Below, in pieces: positions 9,420-23,705 of a stretch of DNA of 64,000 nucleotides (position 1 is its first letter; each line of letters begins with the position of its first letter). The notes below the pieces were generated by a model. That model made no database searches, was not told the origin of the DNA, and was given only the letters and a program-made list of their open reading frames with translations. The stretch comes from Phoenix dactylifera (taxonomy: Eukaryota; Streptophyta; Magnoliopsida; Arecales; Arecaceae), in contig NC_052392.1 of NCBI RefSeq assembly GCF_009389715.1, forward strand, positions 36,071,360 through 36,135,359, written 5' to 3'. The position numbers and the translations under genes were made by a program.

Positions 9420-12400
9420 ATGACGGCGATCTCCACGGCTTTGGCGACCTCCTTCTTCGGTCTTGCGAGGCGGCAGGTGGCCGCGGCCCCGGCCCATCGC
9501 CGCCAAGCCCCGCTCCTCCCCCTCCCCTACCGTGGGAAGCCCGCTGCCGTCTCCGCTCGCTCCTATACCATCGTGGCCAAGCGAACCGGCGGAATCGGGT
9601 TCGGACGGCTCAGGGTTTCGCGGAGGTCGGGTTCGTGCGCCCGCCGGTTCGTTGCGTCCGCCGCCACGGCGGAGGAGGGCTCCGACGTTCTGACGAAGAT
9701 TCCACCGGACGAACGCATTCCAGCCACCATCATCACTGGGTTCCTCGGTTCTGGGAAGGTAAAAACCCTAATCAAATTCTTGTTTCTGTGATAAATATCC
9801 AATTCTCTCCCATGTCTATTTTGTGATAAAAAAGAGTGCATCTTGGATTGATTTCCGATCGCTTTTTGCTGCTGTTGTCGGTAAAAGTTTTTTTTTGACC
9901 AAAGAGGGACTTGGCTTTCCTGGTTCCTTGTCCCCCCCCGTGCTTTTGGAATCTTAAGTCATGATTTCTATTCTTTTCCAATGCAGAGAAATTTTGTTTT
10001 GTTTGTGATTATAGAAGAGGAGTTGTTGTCACTTTCCCAACTCTCTTGTTCTATTATCATTTAAATGTTGTATGCCTTTTTTTTGATTTGTGACATAAAA
10101 GAGTGGCATCTTGAACTGGTATCTAATCACTTTTAATTGAGTTGTTTCTAAAAGTTTGATTATTTGATCAAAGAGAGGCCTTACCCCAATACTTACTGGT
10201 CTTGGAATCGTTGTACTTGTCCTTCTTAATGCAACAAAATTGCGTCTTATTTATACTTTCTAATCGCAAAAGAGGTGTTCTTATAAATTTGACGCCATGT
10301 TCAAGTTGGGAGGCGGTGCTCGGTCAATGCATTTTGTTAACTTTGTCATGCATTTCCCTTCTTGGTCACGAGTTTGATCTGTCTCCATTTGCCCATTAAA
10401 CCCTAGTAGAAAGAAATAATCCACTGGTTTGTGTTTTGTTCTCCTCCATTCTTTAGACTATTGCAAATTTCCGCAATATCTTGAGTTTCGTTTAATTATT
10501 TCTGCAAGAATCTGTGAACAAAAGGTTTTTTTTTTTTTGGTCGAGGTGGCAATTTTAATCATATTTTATGTGGGTTGCGTCCTAGTAATATTGCTTCTGT
10601 CATCTCTACCCGAAAGTTCATCTTTGAGTTAATCTTCCTTCTTCTAACCATGGATATTTCACTAATTCTGAAGAAATCGTATGTTGATAGAGCACTTATC
10701 ATGTATAAGAGTATATTTGCAATTTCTTTCCCCTTTTTCTTTAACCCAGTTACTTTGCATTCTATTACTGCTTCACAAAATTCGAAGCCAACAAAGCTAT
10801 TTCTTCCGTAAGTTATGTCACCGAACTTTTGAATCCAGTCATAAGGAAATTTTGTGCAGGCTATAAAGCTTAATATTCTGTAGTGGCTGAAAGGACTTCA
10901 TGTAAGTTGCAGTAAATCTAACATTTCAACAAGCCATAGACAGTTCCAGTCCAGTTAGATCCATTCACTTAAAAATTTGTATGAGCTTAGAATTTATTAG
11001 GATTTTTGTTTTGGATATTTCATTTAGACGGACATGGAATTAACATCTGAAGATTGGGAAAGAAGTTTATAGATCCAATGGCTTACCATGCCCTCTACCT
11101 CAAATGAACTTTGCACCTTAACCTATCCATGTTGACCTTGAAGAACATATGGAATAACTTGCCCTTTTCTGTTATCAGCTCAATAAGTAAGAACATGAAA
11201 ATTTCAATTTACACAAGTGCCATCACAAGATATGGATGGAATGGCAACAAAAAAAGGCGTTTTGAATTGCATCTTTTCAACTTGACAACTGTTGGAGTCT
11301 GACATGTTTCCACTTCTATCAGACATTCATGATGCTCCTAATAAGATATGGATGTTTTACTTTTATGTTTCCTTCCACTTTAAACACCTTTTGTTGGTTT
11401 GGTTTCCTTTTTAGTTTCACAATAATCGAAGATGTAATACATCTACTTGATGCTTGGCTTTCAAGTTTGGGCGTTAAAGCAGATCTATCAGTTGTTTAGC
11501 TATTTTCTGAGAGCATAATCATATTATCCATTTGTCCATAGAAGTTGACTATCATGTTATTGTTGTTAATACTTCACAGTTCACACAACTGAAAAATCTT
11601 CCTTGACCCCATGTAGTTCTTATACTCATCAAAAATCAGTTCATAAAATTAACTAAGAAATCTTTCTTGTTACATGTACAGTGAAAACTATGTCTAAGCT
11701 GAGCGTTCATCTTATTACTCGTTGTAATTTTGCCTTGAGTTACACATATACTTGATTACTTGCTTCATGTTGCTGCTTTCGCCACATATGTTGCCCCTTA
11801 ATATTTAGTATAAATCAATCCTTTCATCCTTCATGCATCAAGTACCATTTAGAGGGAGGATAGACTTCTTTTTCCTCCAAAAGAGTTACTTTTTCATTTA
11901 AACTATACCTTGATCTGATTTGATTAGTTGATTTTGTTGTGGAATGTGAATATTCATTAATCAACATATGCAGATATAGATATAGTAGATATTGCTACCT
12001 CTAATATTTTGTAGCTAACCAATTTATAATAAGCTTTAGATCATCATGCCAAGTGGCGACCACTTATCATAATTATCAATATTTGATGTTTTCTATTGTT
12101 ACACAACTTATATAATTTAATTTGAATTTTTAACATTTTTGGTTTGGACATGTTTCATATTGACAGACAACTTTGCTAAACCATATATTGACTGCTGACC
12201 ATGGAAAACGCATAGCAGTTATTGAGAATGAGGTATGAATATATGAATTTCTGCCACTCAATTAATAATTTTTATGCATTTTACTATGTAAATTGATATG
12301 ACTGCATTTGCACTTCTGATTTCTTCTATGCTTCCCTGAGAACAATATATGTAATAATTGCATGAGTTTCTTCTGGAAAAATATTCTTACTACATGCAAG

Positions 12401-15400
12401 CTGTATTTGCACTTTCTTCATCAACATATTAGTTCTTGTCAGTGGATCTGTTTTCATTTTGTTTCATACTTAATTAACCAATTTAAATCTACAACGTTTT
12501 ATTTCAGTTTGTAAGTTCTTCCTGCAGGCCCATACACATTTATTTCTATTAAGAGAGTGAAAGTATGCTTTTCTATCCATATGTTGAATCTTTATATTAT
12601 ATTGCAGTGATTCTCAAGATAATACATGGTATATATCATCTATACCACATTATATTAACATATTTCATTTCTGTACTTCACAATTATGGTTTCACCAGGC
12701 GTCTTGTATAATTGGAACTTAACCTCCTTTCCTAAACCAAGATATTTTATAAGGCCTCTTCCCACACCCCCCCCCTCCCTCCCTCCCTCTCTCTTTGATT
12801 GCATTCTAACTTCATTTTACTAGTCCTTTTTGGCACTCATATGTTCAAAAACTTTTGACCGGTCAACATCAAGCATTTAAATCACAAGGTGTCTAAAATT
12901 TGAAAGATGTCGCCGCAAAGCTGATCATCATTGCCTTGGCTTTTTGGTTCTCCAAGATTTGCCTGATAAAAATCCAGCTGATTATTGATATGAAATCATA
13001 TTTTGTGTTATACCATTTTGTTTTTATGTCACTACATTATGCTTATATGCCTGCATCATGTTTCTTATAATTGTACATAGCATGCTGAAACATTTGACAG
13101 ATAAAATAATCTCAGCTAAAAGACTGAGGTCTGACAGATGATTACATTATTCAATTTTTTTTCTCTCCCTAAATTTAAGGCTGTTGCTTCTACAGTTTGG
13201 GGAAGTTGATATTGATGGTTCCCTGGTTGCTGCTAAAACTACTGGAGCTGAGGATATAGTTATGCTCAATAATGGTTGTCTTTGCTGCACTGTGAGGGGC
13301 GATCTTGTCCGAATGATTAGTGAATTAGTTGAAAAGAAGAAAGGAAAATTTGATCATATTGTAATAGAGACTACAGGTAGGGGATTTATGTATTTTCTTT
13401 CTGAAGTTATTTAATTTAGATTGCAATAAAACATTACTTGTTTGGAAGGCATCAAAATTTAAATCTCACATCATTGACATCTGTGTCTTTTGTTTTTCCC
13501 CCCCCCCCCCTTCTTTTTACTGATTGCATTCATGCATAATTTATTTGGTTGTGTCATGTTAATTTGGTAACGAGCCATAATTTTATGAATAGAACAAGGA
13601 AGATGCAATATTGGAAGTACTTGAAATTTAATTTGATTGTCCATAGCAGATATATATATATGTTTAAGTTGCAACATCTGTCTTTGACCATGACCATGTA
13701 CTTCATCATCATGGTGCAATGTTTTGCATCTTTCGTGGTGAACACTTAATGCCAGTGCTCCTTTTGTTTTGCTTTATATTTTTCCCTTCTTTTTGATTGG
13801 TTTTGGGCAACCTTGTTACCTGCAAGATCAGAAGAAATGTGAGGATTTAAATAACAAAATTATCCTTAAGTTAGAATCAACTGATCTTGCCTCCTTTCCC
13901 TTAGTATTAGCCTGCTTTGGTTAAAAAGAAACATTTGAATTTGAGAAGCAGGTAAGTTCTAGTTGTATGCAATATGCATATCTGCAGGTTCAACATTTTC
14001 AATGATTGCATTACTTCTGATGTCAAGAGTATTTAAGCCAGTTGGATAAGTGGAGGTCTGTCTCTAAAGCATTATGCTGTTGTTTTATGCCATTATTACA
14101 TCAGACAATTGGAAACATTTATAAGATCAGTAGAGATGATGCCAAGGTGGATGCATTGGTAAAACTAAGAGCATAGAGATTCAAGTGAATTTGTGCTCGA
14201 CTTACATGCACATGTTGGGAAATAGTGCCTGCACATTCCATGTACCATTCAAATCCCCTCATGTACGGGTCCCACCTGGTCCATCATGTTGTATCTACTC
14301 GAGAGGAAGTTTGTATGGGTATACAGTGCATGAAGATGCTATTTGCCTACGGATGTATATATGAAGAACACCTCATGAAGATTATAAATAACACAGAACA
14401 AGAGGATATAAGCTGTCCTAGATAGTTTGTAGTCTTGAACATGGTCAATGTAAGGCAGGGACAGGCCCGGTCGGGTTAGAAGTCAATTTCGGTTTGAAAA
14501 TTTAGAAAAGAAGAGAGTTTGAAGATGTTCTAGATGTATGTGGAGTAAATTTGGGTTCACCTTTCAATTGGATGGACTGGTCTTGGATGATAGCTGATAG
14601 AGAAGTAGGATTGTTTGCAATCATATTTAAATCAAAATAGAAACAAGAAGCGAAGTATAGAATATTTCTTTTCAAAATAACTGTCAGCTAATCGTTGACA
14701 TTTATACTTTTGCTTTTGCACAATGTCCATTAGATTCAAAGTTTTCCAGTCTTGATGCCAAGCCCTGTACTGGTAGCTTATAGGTAAGGGTTAGGCCTGT
14801 ACAGTACACCCCCTGTACCAGTACATGGCATGTTGTTGGAAATGAGGGAGTACCTGTACCATGTGTTGGTACTTTATTGAGCCCCTATACTGTGCCAGTA
14901 CCTTATTGGGTTGCTATTATGTACCTAGCATCTGGTGATACGAGTCAATACAGAAATCCTTGATTAGATCCTTTGCAAATTGAAGTCCTTGAGGGCTCCA
15001 AGTCTCCAATCATCCTGTTTGAGAGCTGGAAAGAGAAGACACCTTTTCTATATTTTTTTAAAATCCAGACAGGACGCCTGTTGACTGCAGTTAAATAGGT
15101 TGTAGTCTTAGTCATCTCAGCTGAACAGTAATGAAACATATCTTTAGTACCATATCCATAATAGAATTCCTGTATGAAGAATATAACCATTGGTATACGG
15201 CTGCTTATCTCTTGCACAGCCAATGACAAATATATAGAATGGAAGACCTGGAAGACCTCCAAAACCTAACAGTAGAGATGTTGATCTACTTTATTCATAA
15301 CCTATGAAAATCTGTCTAAATGTAAAGCTGATTTAGTTTTCTTTTTTGGTCCCTTTTGACATATTGATTGGGGTTAAGTAAAATCTTGATATCTAATTAT

Positions 15401-18400
15401 GCCTTACACTGAGTATAGATATTCCGGTCTAAACCAACATGCTCCATCCACTCAAAGATTATTCTACTTGTGCAGCCTGATTGAGATCCATAAAGCTGAT
15501 TCCAAGTTAGTAATACAAGAGTATTTTGTGTATAATTCCTAATGAGAATTACTATCTGTTTGGACAAGTGTTTTCTCCTCAACTAATTGTAGTAATATTT
15601 GGTTGCCTCATGTTATTTATTGTACTTCAGAGCTTCTAAATATCTGCACTCACATGTTCTGTTTAAGTTCTTTTGCAGGGTTAGCCAATCCAGCGCCTAT
15701 TATTCAGACATTTTATGCAGAGGATAAGATTTTCAATGATGTCAAACTGGATGGCGTTGTTACTTTGGTTGATGCAAAGCATGCAGGCTTTCATTTGGAT
15801 GAGGTAAAGCCCAAAGGTGTGGTGAATGAGGCTGTTGAGCAGATTGCATATGCTGACAGAATTATAGTGAACAAGGTATAACTGATTGCCAAGTACTTAG
15901 TACTAGATGAACTTAGTCTTGGGTGCTTTAGTGGGTTTGTTTGCCTCTTTAACTTTTAACTGTTCATGCTGAACATGCATGCCTGCCTTTTGTCATACTT
16001 AAGTTACCAACTATAAAATGTCACCTACAATAGTTAGATGTGGATGTTGTAGTAGGCTGGAGAAAAGTTGATCATTCAACAAAACTCTTGTCCACATAGT
16101 ATATATATCACATCTAAAATAAACTAAAATTTGAACATATGCTTATGAATGTTGCAACTTATTTTCTAGATAAATGTTGATGCCAAATCAATGAATGCTT
16201 ATCTTAGAATTTTGTGAACATTTTCAAAATAAACACATTGAAAAAGTTTCTCCTGTAGTGAAGTATGCCTGGTACATGGCTTGCATGAGTTAGCACATTC
16301 AGCAAAGTGACTAAAGGACATACCACTGTCTAGAAACCCAGATGGGTTGACCCTCCCGACCTGCCACCTATTATAGATCAGGGCACAGAAAAACCAAAAA
16401 TATTAAAATTCTGTTGACTTGGACAGTTGAACCATTGGTCCTACCTGGTTCAAATCGGTGTCAACTCGCCTAGGTCAAGCTGGATGATGGGAAAAAGAGA
16501 GAAATTTAAGAATAAGTAATCTCTCTAGAAGCCCTCTTCTTCTCTCACAATCTATGGTATACACATCAATAGTGCCAATGAAGAAGGCATGGCCAAATTC
16601 AGTGGAGGTGAGGCCGGCCAGATTTGGAATGGTCGTATCACTAGGAAGGCAGGCAGGTAGATCGATAAGGGGAGTGGAAGTAGTGCAGCCGGATCAGAGG
16701 GAAGGAGATGGCATAGCCAGATCGGATGGGAGCAGAAGTGGTGTGGCTAGATCGGGAGCAGAGGCCACGAGGCCTAATCAAGAAGGAATGAAGGCAACAT
16801 TGTCATGGAAGAGGCTCTCATCCTTCTAGGTTTAGGTGGCATGATCAGATCTGGGGAGAGGGAGGGGTAAGAGAGAGCTAGAGAGGGAGAGACCTTGATG
16901 GTAGAGGAGAGAGTAATATGGATTAAAACCAAAGACTTTGGGAGAGGAGAAGTACTACATGGTGAGTCCTAAACAAAGGCATACTTTAGGTGGCCGGTTT
17001 GACCCCATGACCTGGCCACAGTAATGGGTCGTTCAGAGTCAACGTGTTCCAAACATTGAGACACATTTATACATTTATTATGCCTACGGTATACAGAAGA
17101 GTTAAAGAATTGTTATATTTGAAATCATAGTTGAACTTAGTGCTTTTGTTTCCATATTTTATCTTAAATAAAAGATGCATAATGAAGGTTTTGTATTTTC
17201 TCTCACAAATTGACATTATATGATCAAAAAACTTAAAGAGGCATGAAATGGTACATATTAACCATAGTTTGTAAGAATAATAAAATGCTTATGCAGTATT
17301 AGTTGAATCATCACCAAAATGAGGGCAAAATGACCACCTTGGTTGGTTGAGAAATTTGATAAAGACTAGATTAAATACCAAAATGAGTACAAGATTAAAT
17401 ACTAAAATGAGTACAAAGCCATTTTGATTGGAAACAATTGAGGGGAGTTTCAGGAAAATGAAGAGTAATTACTTCTATATTTGTATGGCATTTCCATTTC
17501 TCACCTTTGCGATTACTAATCTAAATAAGTATGCACATGCTTGAACTGGTAAAGTAGAACCTTGTACTGTGTACATGAGCATATTATGATAAACTACATG
17601 ATAAGATTTTTATGACCTACTGCTATGACCTTATCATAGCACTTCCTTTTTTTTTTTGAAAAAAAACTAAGGGCCCAAGTTTATGTCAGTCTTTTAAGTA
17701 AAGTATTAATTGGAGTCAGTCTGTAATTGGAGTCAGTCTGTAAGTTGTAAACTAAGGGCCCAGCTCATTCTGATTCTTATGTATGTTACTTAAGATTTGT
17801 AATAAATAAATTGTTTTTAACAATTGAGTGAGTCTTATTTGCTATTCTGATTTTTTAATAAGGTCCATTTGAAGTTTTCCCTAAGTGATGCAAACATTTG
17901 GGAGAGGGACTGATGGTTTTCTCTCCTTGCTTGTAGACTGATCTTGTAGGTGATTCTGAGATCTCTTCACTGATCCAGCGGATAAAGGTTAGAATTAAAG
18001 CTTGCATTACCTTATTATTTTTTTGAGACCTGTACAAATTCATGATATTACTTTCCTTTTCTGATGAATACAGAATATGAATCGCATGGCTCATTTAAAG
18101 CGAGCAGAGTATGGACAAGTTGATTTGGATTATGTTCTTGGGATTGGAGGCTTTGATTTGGAGAGGTTCTCTTACTTTCCAGTTTCTTCCTCCCAATGCT
18201 TTACTATTTAGTTGTAATGATAATGGTTCTCATGATATTGCTTGTTATACTAAAGGTATAGCTACTTAATTTGATCACCATAATCCATGATTTATAATCA
18301 AACTTTTCACTTCTCTTTATGCTTGTATTGCAATTGACCAGGATCGCTTGTTTGCATTTTGGTCTCAACTACATATCTAGTTTACTGCCTGAGATATTGT

Positions 18401-21400
18401 ATTTTTATTTTTGTTGTGATGTTGCTATTACTTCTGCTTCTGAAAATCGAACATTTTTGACCTGTTTAATCTTTTTCAGTATAGATGTTTATTTCTTTGA
18501 CTGAAAATATGAAATTCCAAAACAAAATTATTAAAGTTTTATTTGAGGAAAATGAAATGTCGTTTCCCTTTTGAGCAGTTAGTTTGGAAATTTGAAACAC
18601 CATTTTAATTGAATCATTGCATCCTATATTCTTTCGCAAGATCAAAAGGTATTCATAGTCTGCATGATCTAGTTGCAGATTGTATTTAAACTTATTATGT
18701 TTTATTCCACTTCTTGGTTTTGCTAAATAATGCTTTATTGTATGGTTCTCCTTCTTTATGTTCTTACTTTGACTTTCAATCTTTCCTTCCCAGGATTGAG
18801 AGTGTTGTTAATCCTGAAGCTTCAGGCGAAGACCACTCAAAGCATGATCATGATCACCATCATGACCATCATCATCATGATGACCATGACCATAAACATG
18901 GTGAGTCTTATCTTAGTGTTACAAGCAAAATCAGTCTTCTTTCCATGTGTTTATTTTACAAAAATATATTTGATCGCTGACTCATGACATATTAGCACAA
19001 TAACACATTTTAGCAATCAGAAACTTTGTTATTTGTGGTGTCAAAACTTTTGGGTTGTTTGGTCTATGGATCTTTTTGCCCACGCAATTGTTCAGCAATT
19101 CATAGTTGTAATCTGATGATGTATCATCGCACAAGAATAATAAGAGCCAGATTTATCTTTTCTCATCTTTCCTTTTCTCCTCTGTACTAATGACTGAAAC
19201 TGTTCACCCACACCGTTATGTCTGTCAAGATGAAAAAGACCACAGCATTATTACCCCTTTGGCTGTTACTGTGTCATGACACAATTATGATCATGACCGC
19301 AATCAGAACAAGCTTGACTATTAACAAGGCCTTGCTAGTATCTTCTTACATATGCTAATGAGGTGATTCTTTATCAGACATTATATAAACTGCAAGAAAC
19401 AGCATGTTCTCAACTTTTGGCTGTGTCTGCCTTTATCCCAACATTTGGATTTTATACTTAGTGCTAAATCATCGCTAGTTTCAATACAATTATTTTGTTT
19501 GCATTCAAGAATTGTTCTTCATTACTTCTGAATATGCATCGTAGTAACCTTACGATTCCTCAGTTCTGTAACCATTTCAGTTAACAAGTCAGTGGCTCAC
19601 CCATTTGTCGCTGAATCCTTTTTATTATCTTCTTGGTCTCTTAATGACCGTGGTGAGTGCTTAACTATCATGTGCTTGTGGTATGAAGGTAGGCTGTCTA
19701 GAAAGTTCCCTAACCAAAGGTTTCCTTCTCGAACAACCAGTCCCATATGCTGCCTAATTCCCCTCTCTTATAGACAAAAGAAACCTTCATATCCAACCTA
19801 TCACCAAGCATTAGCAGAAAGCAAAGAATGGCAGGAATATTCCTGTTACATCTTTAAGCTTCATGGAGCCCCTCATTGATAACCTATATCTGTCCATAGT
19901 TTTGCCCCCTTCAACTATGAAACTACAACCTGAATGCCTTCCCAGGTTATTCAAAGTCAGCAACAGATATTGGTTGAAGCCACAACTGGGTTCCTCTGAG
20001 CTAGCCCTAACTCCAAATCCAGCATTGACTCTTCTGCTTTGCCTCTGAAGAATGCCATCAAAGTCCAGTTTATACTAGGTCTTTTGAAGGTATCTGTTTC
20101 AATGGGTACAAGTAATGCCAAACTTTTGGCACTGCTCTTGAAGCATATAAAGAATTCCTTTGCAAGAATGAAGGTGTTACCTCTAACTGCTGATTCAATA
20201 TGCTGATACTGATAAGGCCATTTTTCTAACATGTCATTAGTATTTATGCAAATACCAATTCCATTACTTGAGAAATGATCCAAGTTGTTTTCTGCAGAGC
20301 ATCATGCTGATTCCCATTCTCATGATCATAGCCATGACCCTGGTGTTTCTTCTGTAAGCATCGTTTGTGAAGGGAGCCTGGATCTTGAAAAGGTCTGCTT
20401 CTAGTTGCTCTTTATATAGTTCCTTACTTTTTCTTCCTAAACTTTAGATAAAGAAATGCGCATTCTTTCCGTAAGAACTTTTAGCTTGTTCTTTTAACTT
20501 TTAATCTATATGGTCGGCCACTTATGTCACTGCACTGCATCTATTACAGGCCAATATGTGGTTAGGAACATTGTTGATGGAACGGAGTGATGACATATAT
20601 CGGATGAAAGGCCTTTTATCTGTTGATGGCATGCCCGAGAGGTTTGTCTTTCAGGTTTGTACCATATTCCCCAGATTATCATGTTTTCTATCATAATGTC
20701 TACTTTTTGTTGCTGAGATGTTGAAATGTAAGATAATCAAATTTGATTTGAATTATAGCAGAATTCTCTGTTACTTTGCTTTGAATCTTTGTATGTTACA
20801 TTTCCCCTTGTTCTGGACTTCCATTTTAGCAAGAAATATACAGGCTTTTCAATTGTTAATAATATAAATTGAACAGTCTTGTTGCTTAACATAGTGTATT
20901 GTTTGGTAGATGATGATATGCAGTTATGTGTTGCTTTTGTGCAATACGTATATGGAAAATAAAGGGTGGATGGCTATATATTGGTGCCTGTGGAACCAAC
21001 AATTAGTACATATTGAACAGTGCAACATATAATGTTGCATAATTATATTATGTTCGTAGTCTCACAATTTCTCTATGCTTTGGAAGCACATATCCACTCT
21101 AGCAACATTACTCTCACTTGTAGTGGAAATGCTCTACTTTATAGTAATTACAGATAACAAGATTTACTGTATCTTTTTAGAGGAAATCAATCCTATCTAT
21201 TTTCCAACAAGGAATGCATCTACTATGCTGTATTTTTTGTAAGACTTACACTTCAAGTGCTAATGCTATACTTGAAATTTAGCATTCTCCCTTGTTTTGA
21301 TCTTAGTGGTTAATCTTCTAGCAGTCACCCTCATTTGATCTTATTGGTTAATCCATGTTATACCATGAGGGACATATCACGTCAGGACCAAGGTTTGCAG

Positions 21401-22851
21401 TACTCGTGCATAATGTCCTATGTCGGATGTACCATACCACACCAACACCAAACCGATACTCGGTACCTCCCTGCCGCGTGTGGTCCGCAGAACACACTAC
21501 ATACCACGTGTATCGACATAGTACCAGCATGGTACCGGTACAGACATCCCATACCAAGATTGTGAACCTTAGTTAGGATATTGGTTCTCAAACTAGGCCT
21601 CTTCATTATATCTTTTTGTACCTACTTTTCAACTGAGATAAACCAAGATCTCGGTTCACTTTGGTACCAGCTATCCAACAAGATTGCTGATATTTGAGTT
21701 TTAAGAACCTTGTTTGGCTTTGTTCTTCTCTTACTCATTAATTGTCCTGATCCTTATGCTTTGGTAGATATCCAGGTAGAGGATTTTGCCTGTATGTCTG
21801 GACCTTTCCTTCATATAAACTCCTTGATTGGCATTAGAACAAGATCTTTAGAAACTAAAATCTGCATTGTTGTTCCCATTCAAACTATTTTCAAGGGCTT
21901 TTTGGTTATAACAGTCTGCATTTTATGGTCCCTTGGTGAAGATATAGTTAATTTTATTTGTAAACTTCATTACTGAATGCAAGGGTAGCCAATTGTCCAA
22001 AGGAATCCATTGATTCAAATAGTGATTGTCTGTTTCCATTTAATGTTGGTATATTCTTTTGTTTTTTTATGTGCCACCTTATTTTTGTCTTTCTCCAAGA
22101 TATAACTGGTTACTTATTGAAAGTCGTCCTTTTTTTCCTTGAAGTAATTTTCCCTAAATACTCCAACTTAAGCTGTGGCTTTTAAGCAATGTGCAGTTTT
22201 ATATTAGCATGTGGAGCAGAGCGGCAAAAATTATCTTATTAACCTTATGGAAGGTCTTGTTGCATGTCAAATGCAAGAAGTTTGGCCTCTGAAGTATTTG
22301 ATTATTGTTTTTGAAGCAATATAATCTCTCCATTCTGTATGATTTACATGTCTCATGAATTACTTTGCACAAATTAGGCATACTTGCCATCTGCTGAAGT
22401 TTTCTTTACTAATAACCATCTATATATGCTGCAATGATTTCCCAAGTACATGTCAAATACAAACGCTTGCCCTTTTTGATATTTGGTTGTTGTTTTTTGA
22501 GCAATATAGCCTTTCCATGCTTTATGATTTTCATGTCATGCAATTTACTTTGCGTGAATTAGGTATACTTGCTGTCTGCTGAAGTTTTCTTTACTACAGA
22601 AACCTATATTTTCTGCAATTGTTTGTAGTTCTACTTATCTTCTTACAAATGGATGACTTATCATTATTTTCATTTCTAATTTCTTTGTTTTTTAAATTTT
22701 TTAATTTGGCCAGGGAGTTCATGACATTTTCCAGGGATCCCCTGATAGATCATGGGGCCCTGAAGAACCTAGGATCAACAAAATTGTATTTATAGGCAAG
22801 AATCTAAATGCTCAGGAGCTAGAGAAAGGCTTCAAGGCTTGCTTGTTGTGA
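9420..22851 (+). CDS. CobW/COG0523 (G3E) family GTPase, plastid-type metal chaperone, complete 10-exon gene
   Basis: Exons: 9420-9758, 12167-12232, 13196-13376, 15679-15875, 17937-17987, 18074-18165, 18794-18900, 20298-20392, 20550-20654 and 22714-22851. They sum to 1371 nt (456 residues), and all borders are GT..AG with matching phases. Residues 1 to about 80 are rich in Ala, Ser and Arg with few acids, like a chloroplast transit peptide. The GTPase core has a Walker A loop GFLGSGKTT (107-115), the metal-site motif CLCC (163-166), VIETTG near 191-196 and the guanine-specificity motif NKTD (260-263). A histidine/aspartate-rich loop follows (323-358), then the CobW C-terminal domain (about 364-452). 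The family delivers metal, notably zinc, to target enzymes using GTP. The plastid location and zinc role here are inferred. The start is the only ATG ahead of the transit peptide. Confidence 0.95.
9759..12166 (+). other. intron 1 of the CobW-type gene (2.4 kb)
   Basis: AT-rich with no recognisable coding or transposon sequence. It interrupts the Walker A motif between GSGK and TT. Confidence 0.8.
13377..15678 (+). other. intron 3 of the CobW-type gene (2.3 kb)
   Basis: Contains a C13-type tract near 13498-13510 and a GTAC-rich stretch around 14755-14930 (many CTGTACC/GGTACT words). That stretch is distantly like the other GTAC-rich repeats of the window. No exon or protein-coding transposon was found. 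Confidence 0.6.
15876..17936 (+). other. intron 4 of the CobW-type gene (2.1 kb)
   Basis: The segment 16320-16990 is more GC-rich than its surroundings and has an open frame (16554-16829) of unknown nature, possibly an old insertion. The rest is AT-rich. The intron separates NK from TD of the guanine-specificity motif. Confidence 0.6.
20655..22713 (+). other. intron 9 of the CobW-type gene (2.1 kb)
   Basis: Holds a 181-bp GTAC-rich repeat (21390-21570). Otherwise it is AT-rich intron sequence with two partly similar stretches at about 22240-22400 and 22440-22590, sharing words such as CTTGCC and CTGCTGAAGTTTTCTTTACTA. Confidence 0.6.
21390..21570. repeat. GTAC-rich short interspersed repeat with AAGGTT/AACCTT ends
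   Basis: A compact stretch of GGTACC, CGGTAC, ACCATACC and similar words is bounded by AAGGTT on the left and its inverse AACCTT on the right. It is open in many frames on both strands, purely because its composition lacks stop codons. Related repeats lie at 57916-58100 and 60566-60725. Confidence 0.55.
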
Positions 22852-23100
22852 TGATGGCATCTTGAGAGCTCCAGTCACTGCCTTTATCTTATTTCCTTTT
22901 TAAGGATTGTCATCTATCGGCGCTGATCTTCCGATTTGTGTGCCAGGGCGAGCTACAAAGAAGGAATGCTGGTGCACTTAGGAGACGAATAGGTTTTTTC
23001 TTTTTTTTTTCAGTCTCCTGTTTTGGATCTTTCTTGTGAAAAAAATTATAATGTATGATACTGGATAATGGATATAAAATGCCTTGTTCCTATGTAATGC
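22852..23100 (+). other. 3' untranslated region of the CobW-type gene (extent uncertain)
   Basis: The sequence after the TGA remains of mixed composition to about 22980, then becomes T-rich with AATGTATGAT and AATGGATATAAAAT words that could guide polyadenylation. The exact end cannot be fixed from sequence alone. Confidence 0.4.
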
Positions 23101-23683
23101 TGATTTTGTTAATGACACACAGATTGTGAAAACCTTTATTATCAGATTATGAGATATTCCATACTTAATACTTGTCTTATCTATTTTTTTGTTTCCGTAA
23201 TCAATTGGCATTGACAAGCTGATATATTATTCCTGCTGGCTTTGTGCAATTTGGCATGTTAACAGATGGAGCACAGAAGCTCATAAGCATTGACTTATCT
23301 CTGATGTTGATGTGGATGTCATTTTTAAGTGTGATTAGGAGCTAAGTGGGCTGCATCAACCCTCTGGAATTTTGATAATATGTAGTATGGTAGAATGAAG
23401 TTCAATATTGGTTCAACTGCTCGTAATCTTTGTTATCTTTCTCACCCTTGTGTTCATTCTTGTGCATTTCTCTGTACACGTTTGCAGCTTGAATGTATTT
23501 GTAGATTGAAGCAATCTCAAGCTTGTGAACGTTTCAAGCTCACCCAAATTGACCTGAAAAGTCAAGTCTCAAGAAACGGCAGGGTGGTTAATTATCCATT
23601 AAAATTATTTTGGCATGTCGATTACCTTAGAATACTTAAACTAAGCCAGCCAGACCACCACTGCATGATCCGAGGTTGTGCAT

Positions 23684-23705
23684 GGGGGGGGGGGGGGGGG
23701 GGGGG
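23684..23705 (+). repeat. G22 homopolymer
   Basis: Twenty-two consecutive G residues about 0.8 kb downstream of the CobW-type stop codon. Such a tract could form a quadruplex, and its exact length may also reflect sequencing error. Confidence 0.9.

Noticed and set aside
19592..20283. Open frames in intron 7 of the CobW-type gene, one with a weak copia-like string (HQALAESKEWQE)
   Set aside because: The resemblance is too short, no other copia motif is near, and the flanking exons splice cleanly around it.
21335..21606. Several overlapping open frames on both strands
   Set aside because: All arise from the stop-poor GTAC-rich repeat; none has protein character.
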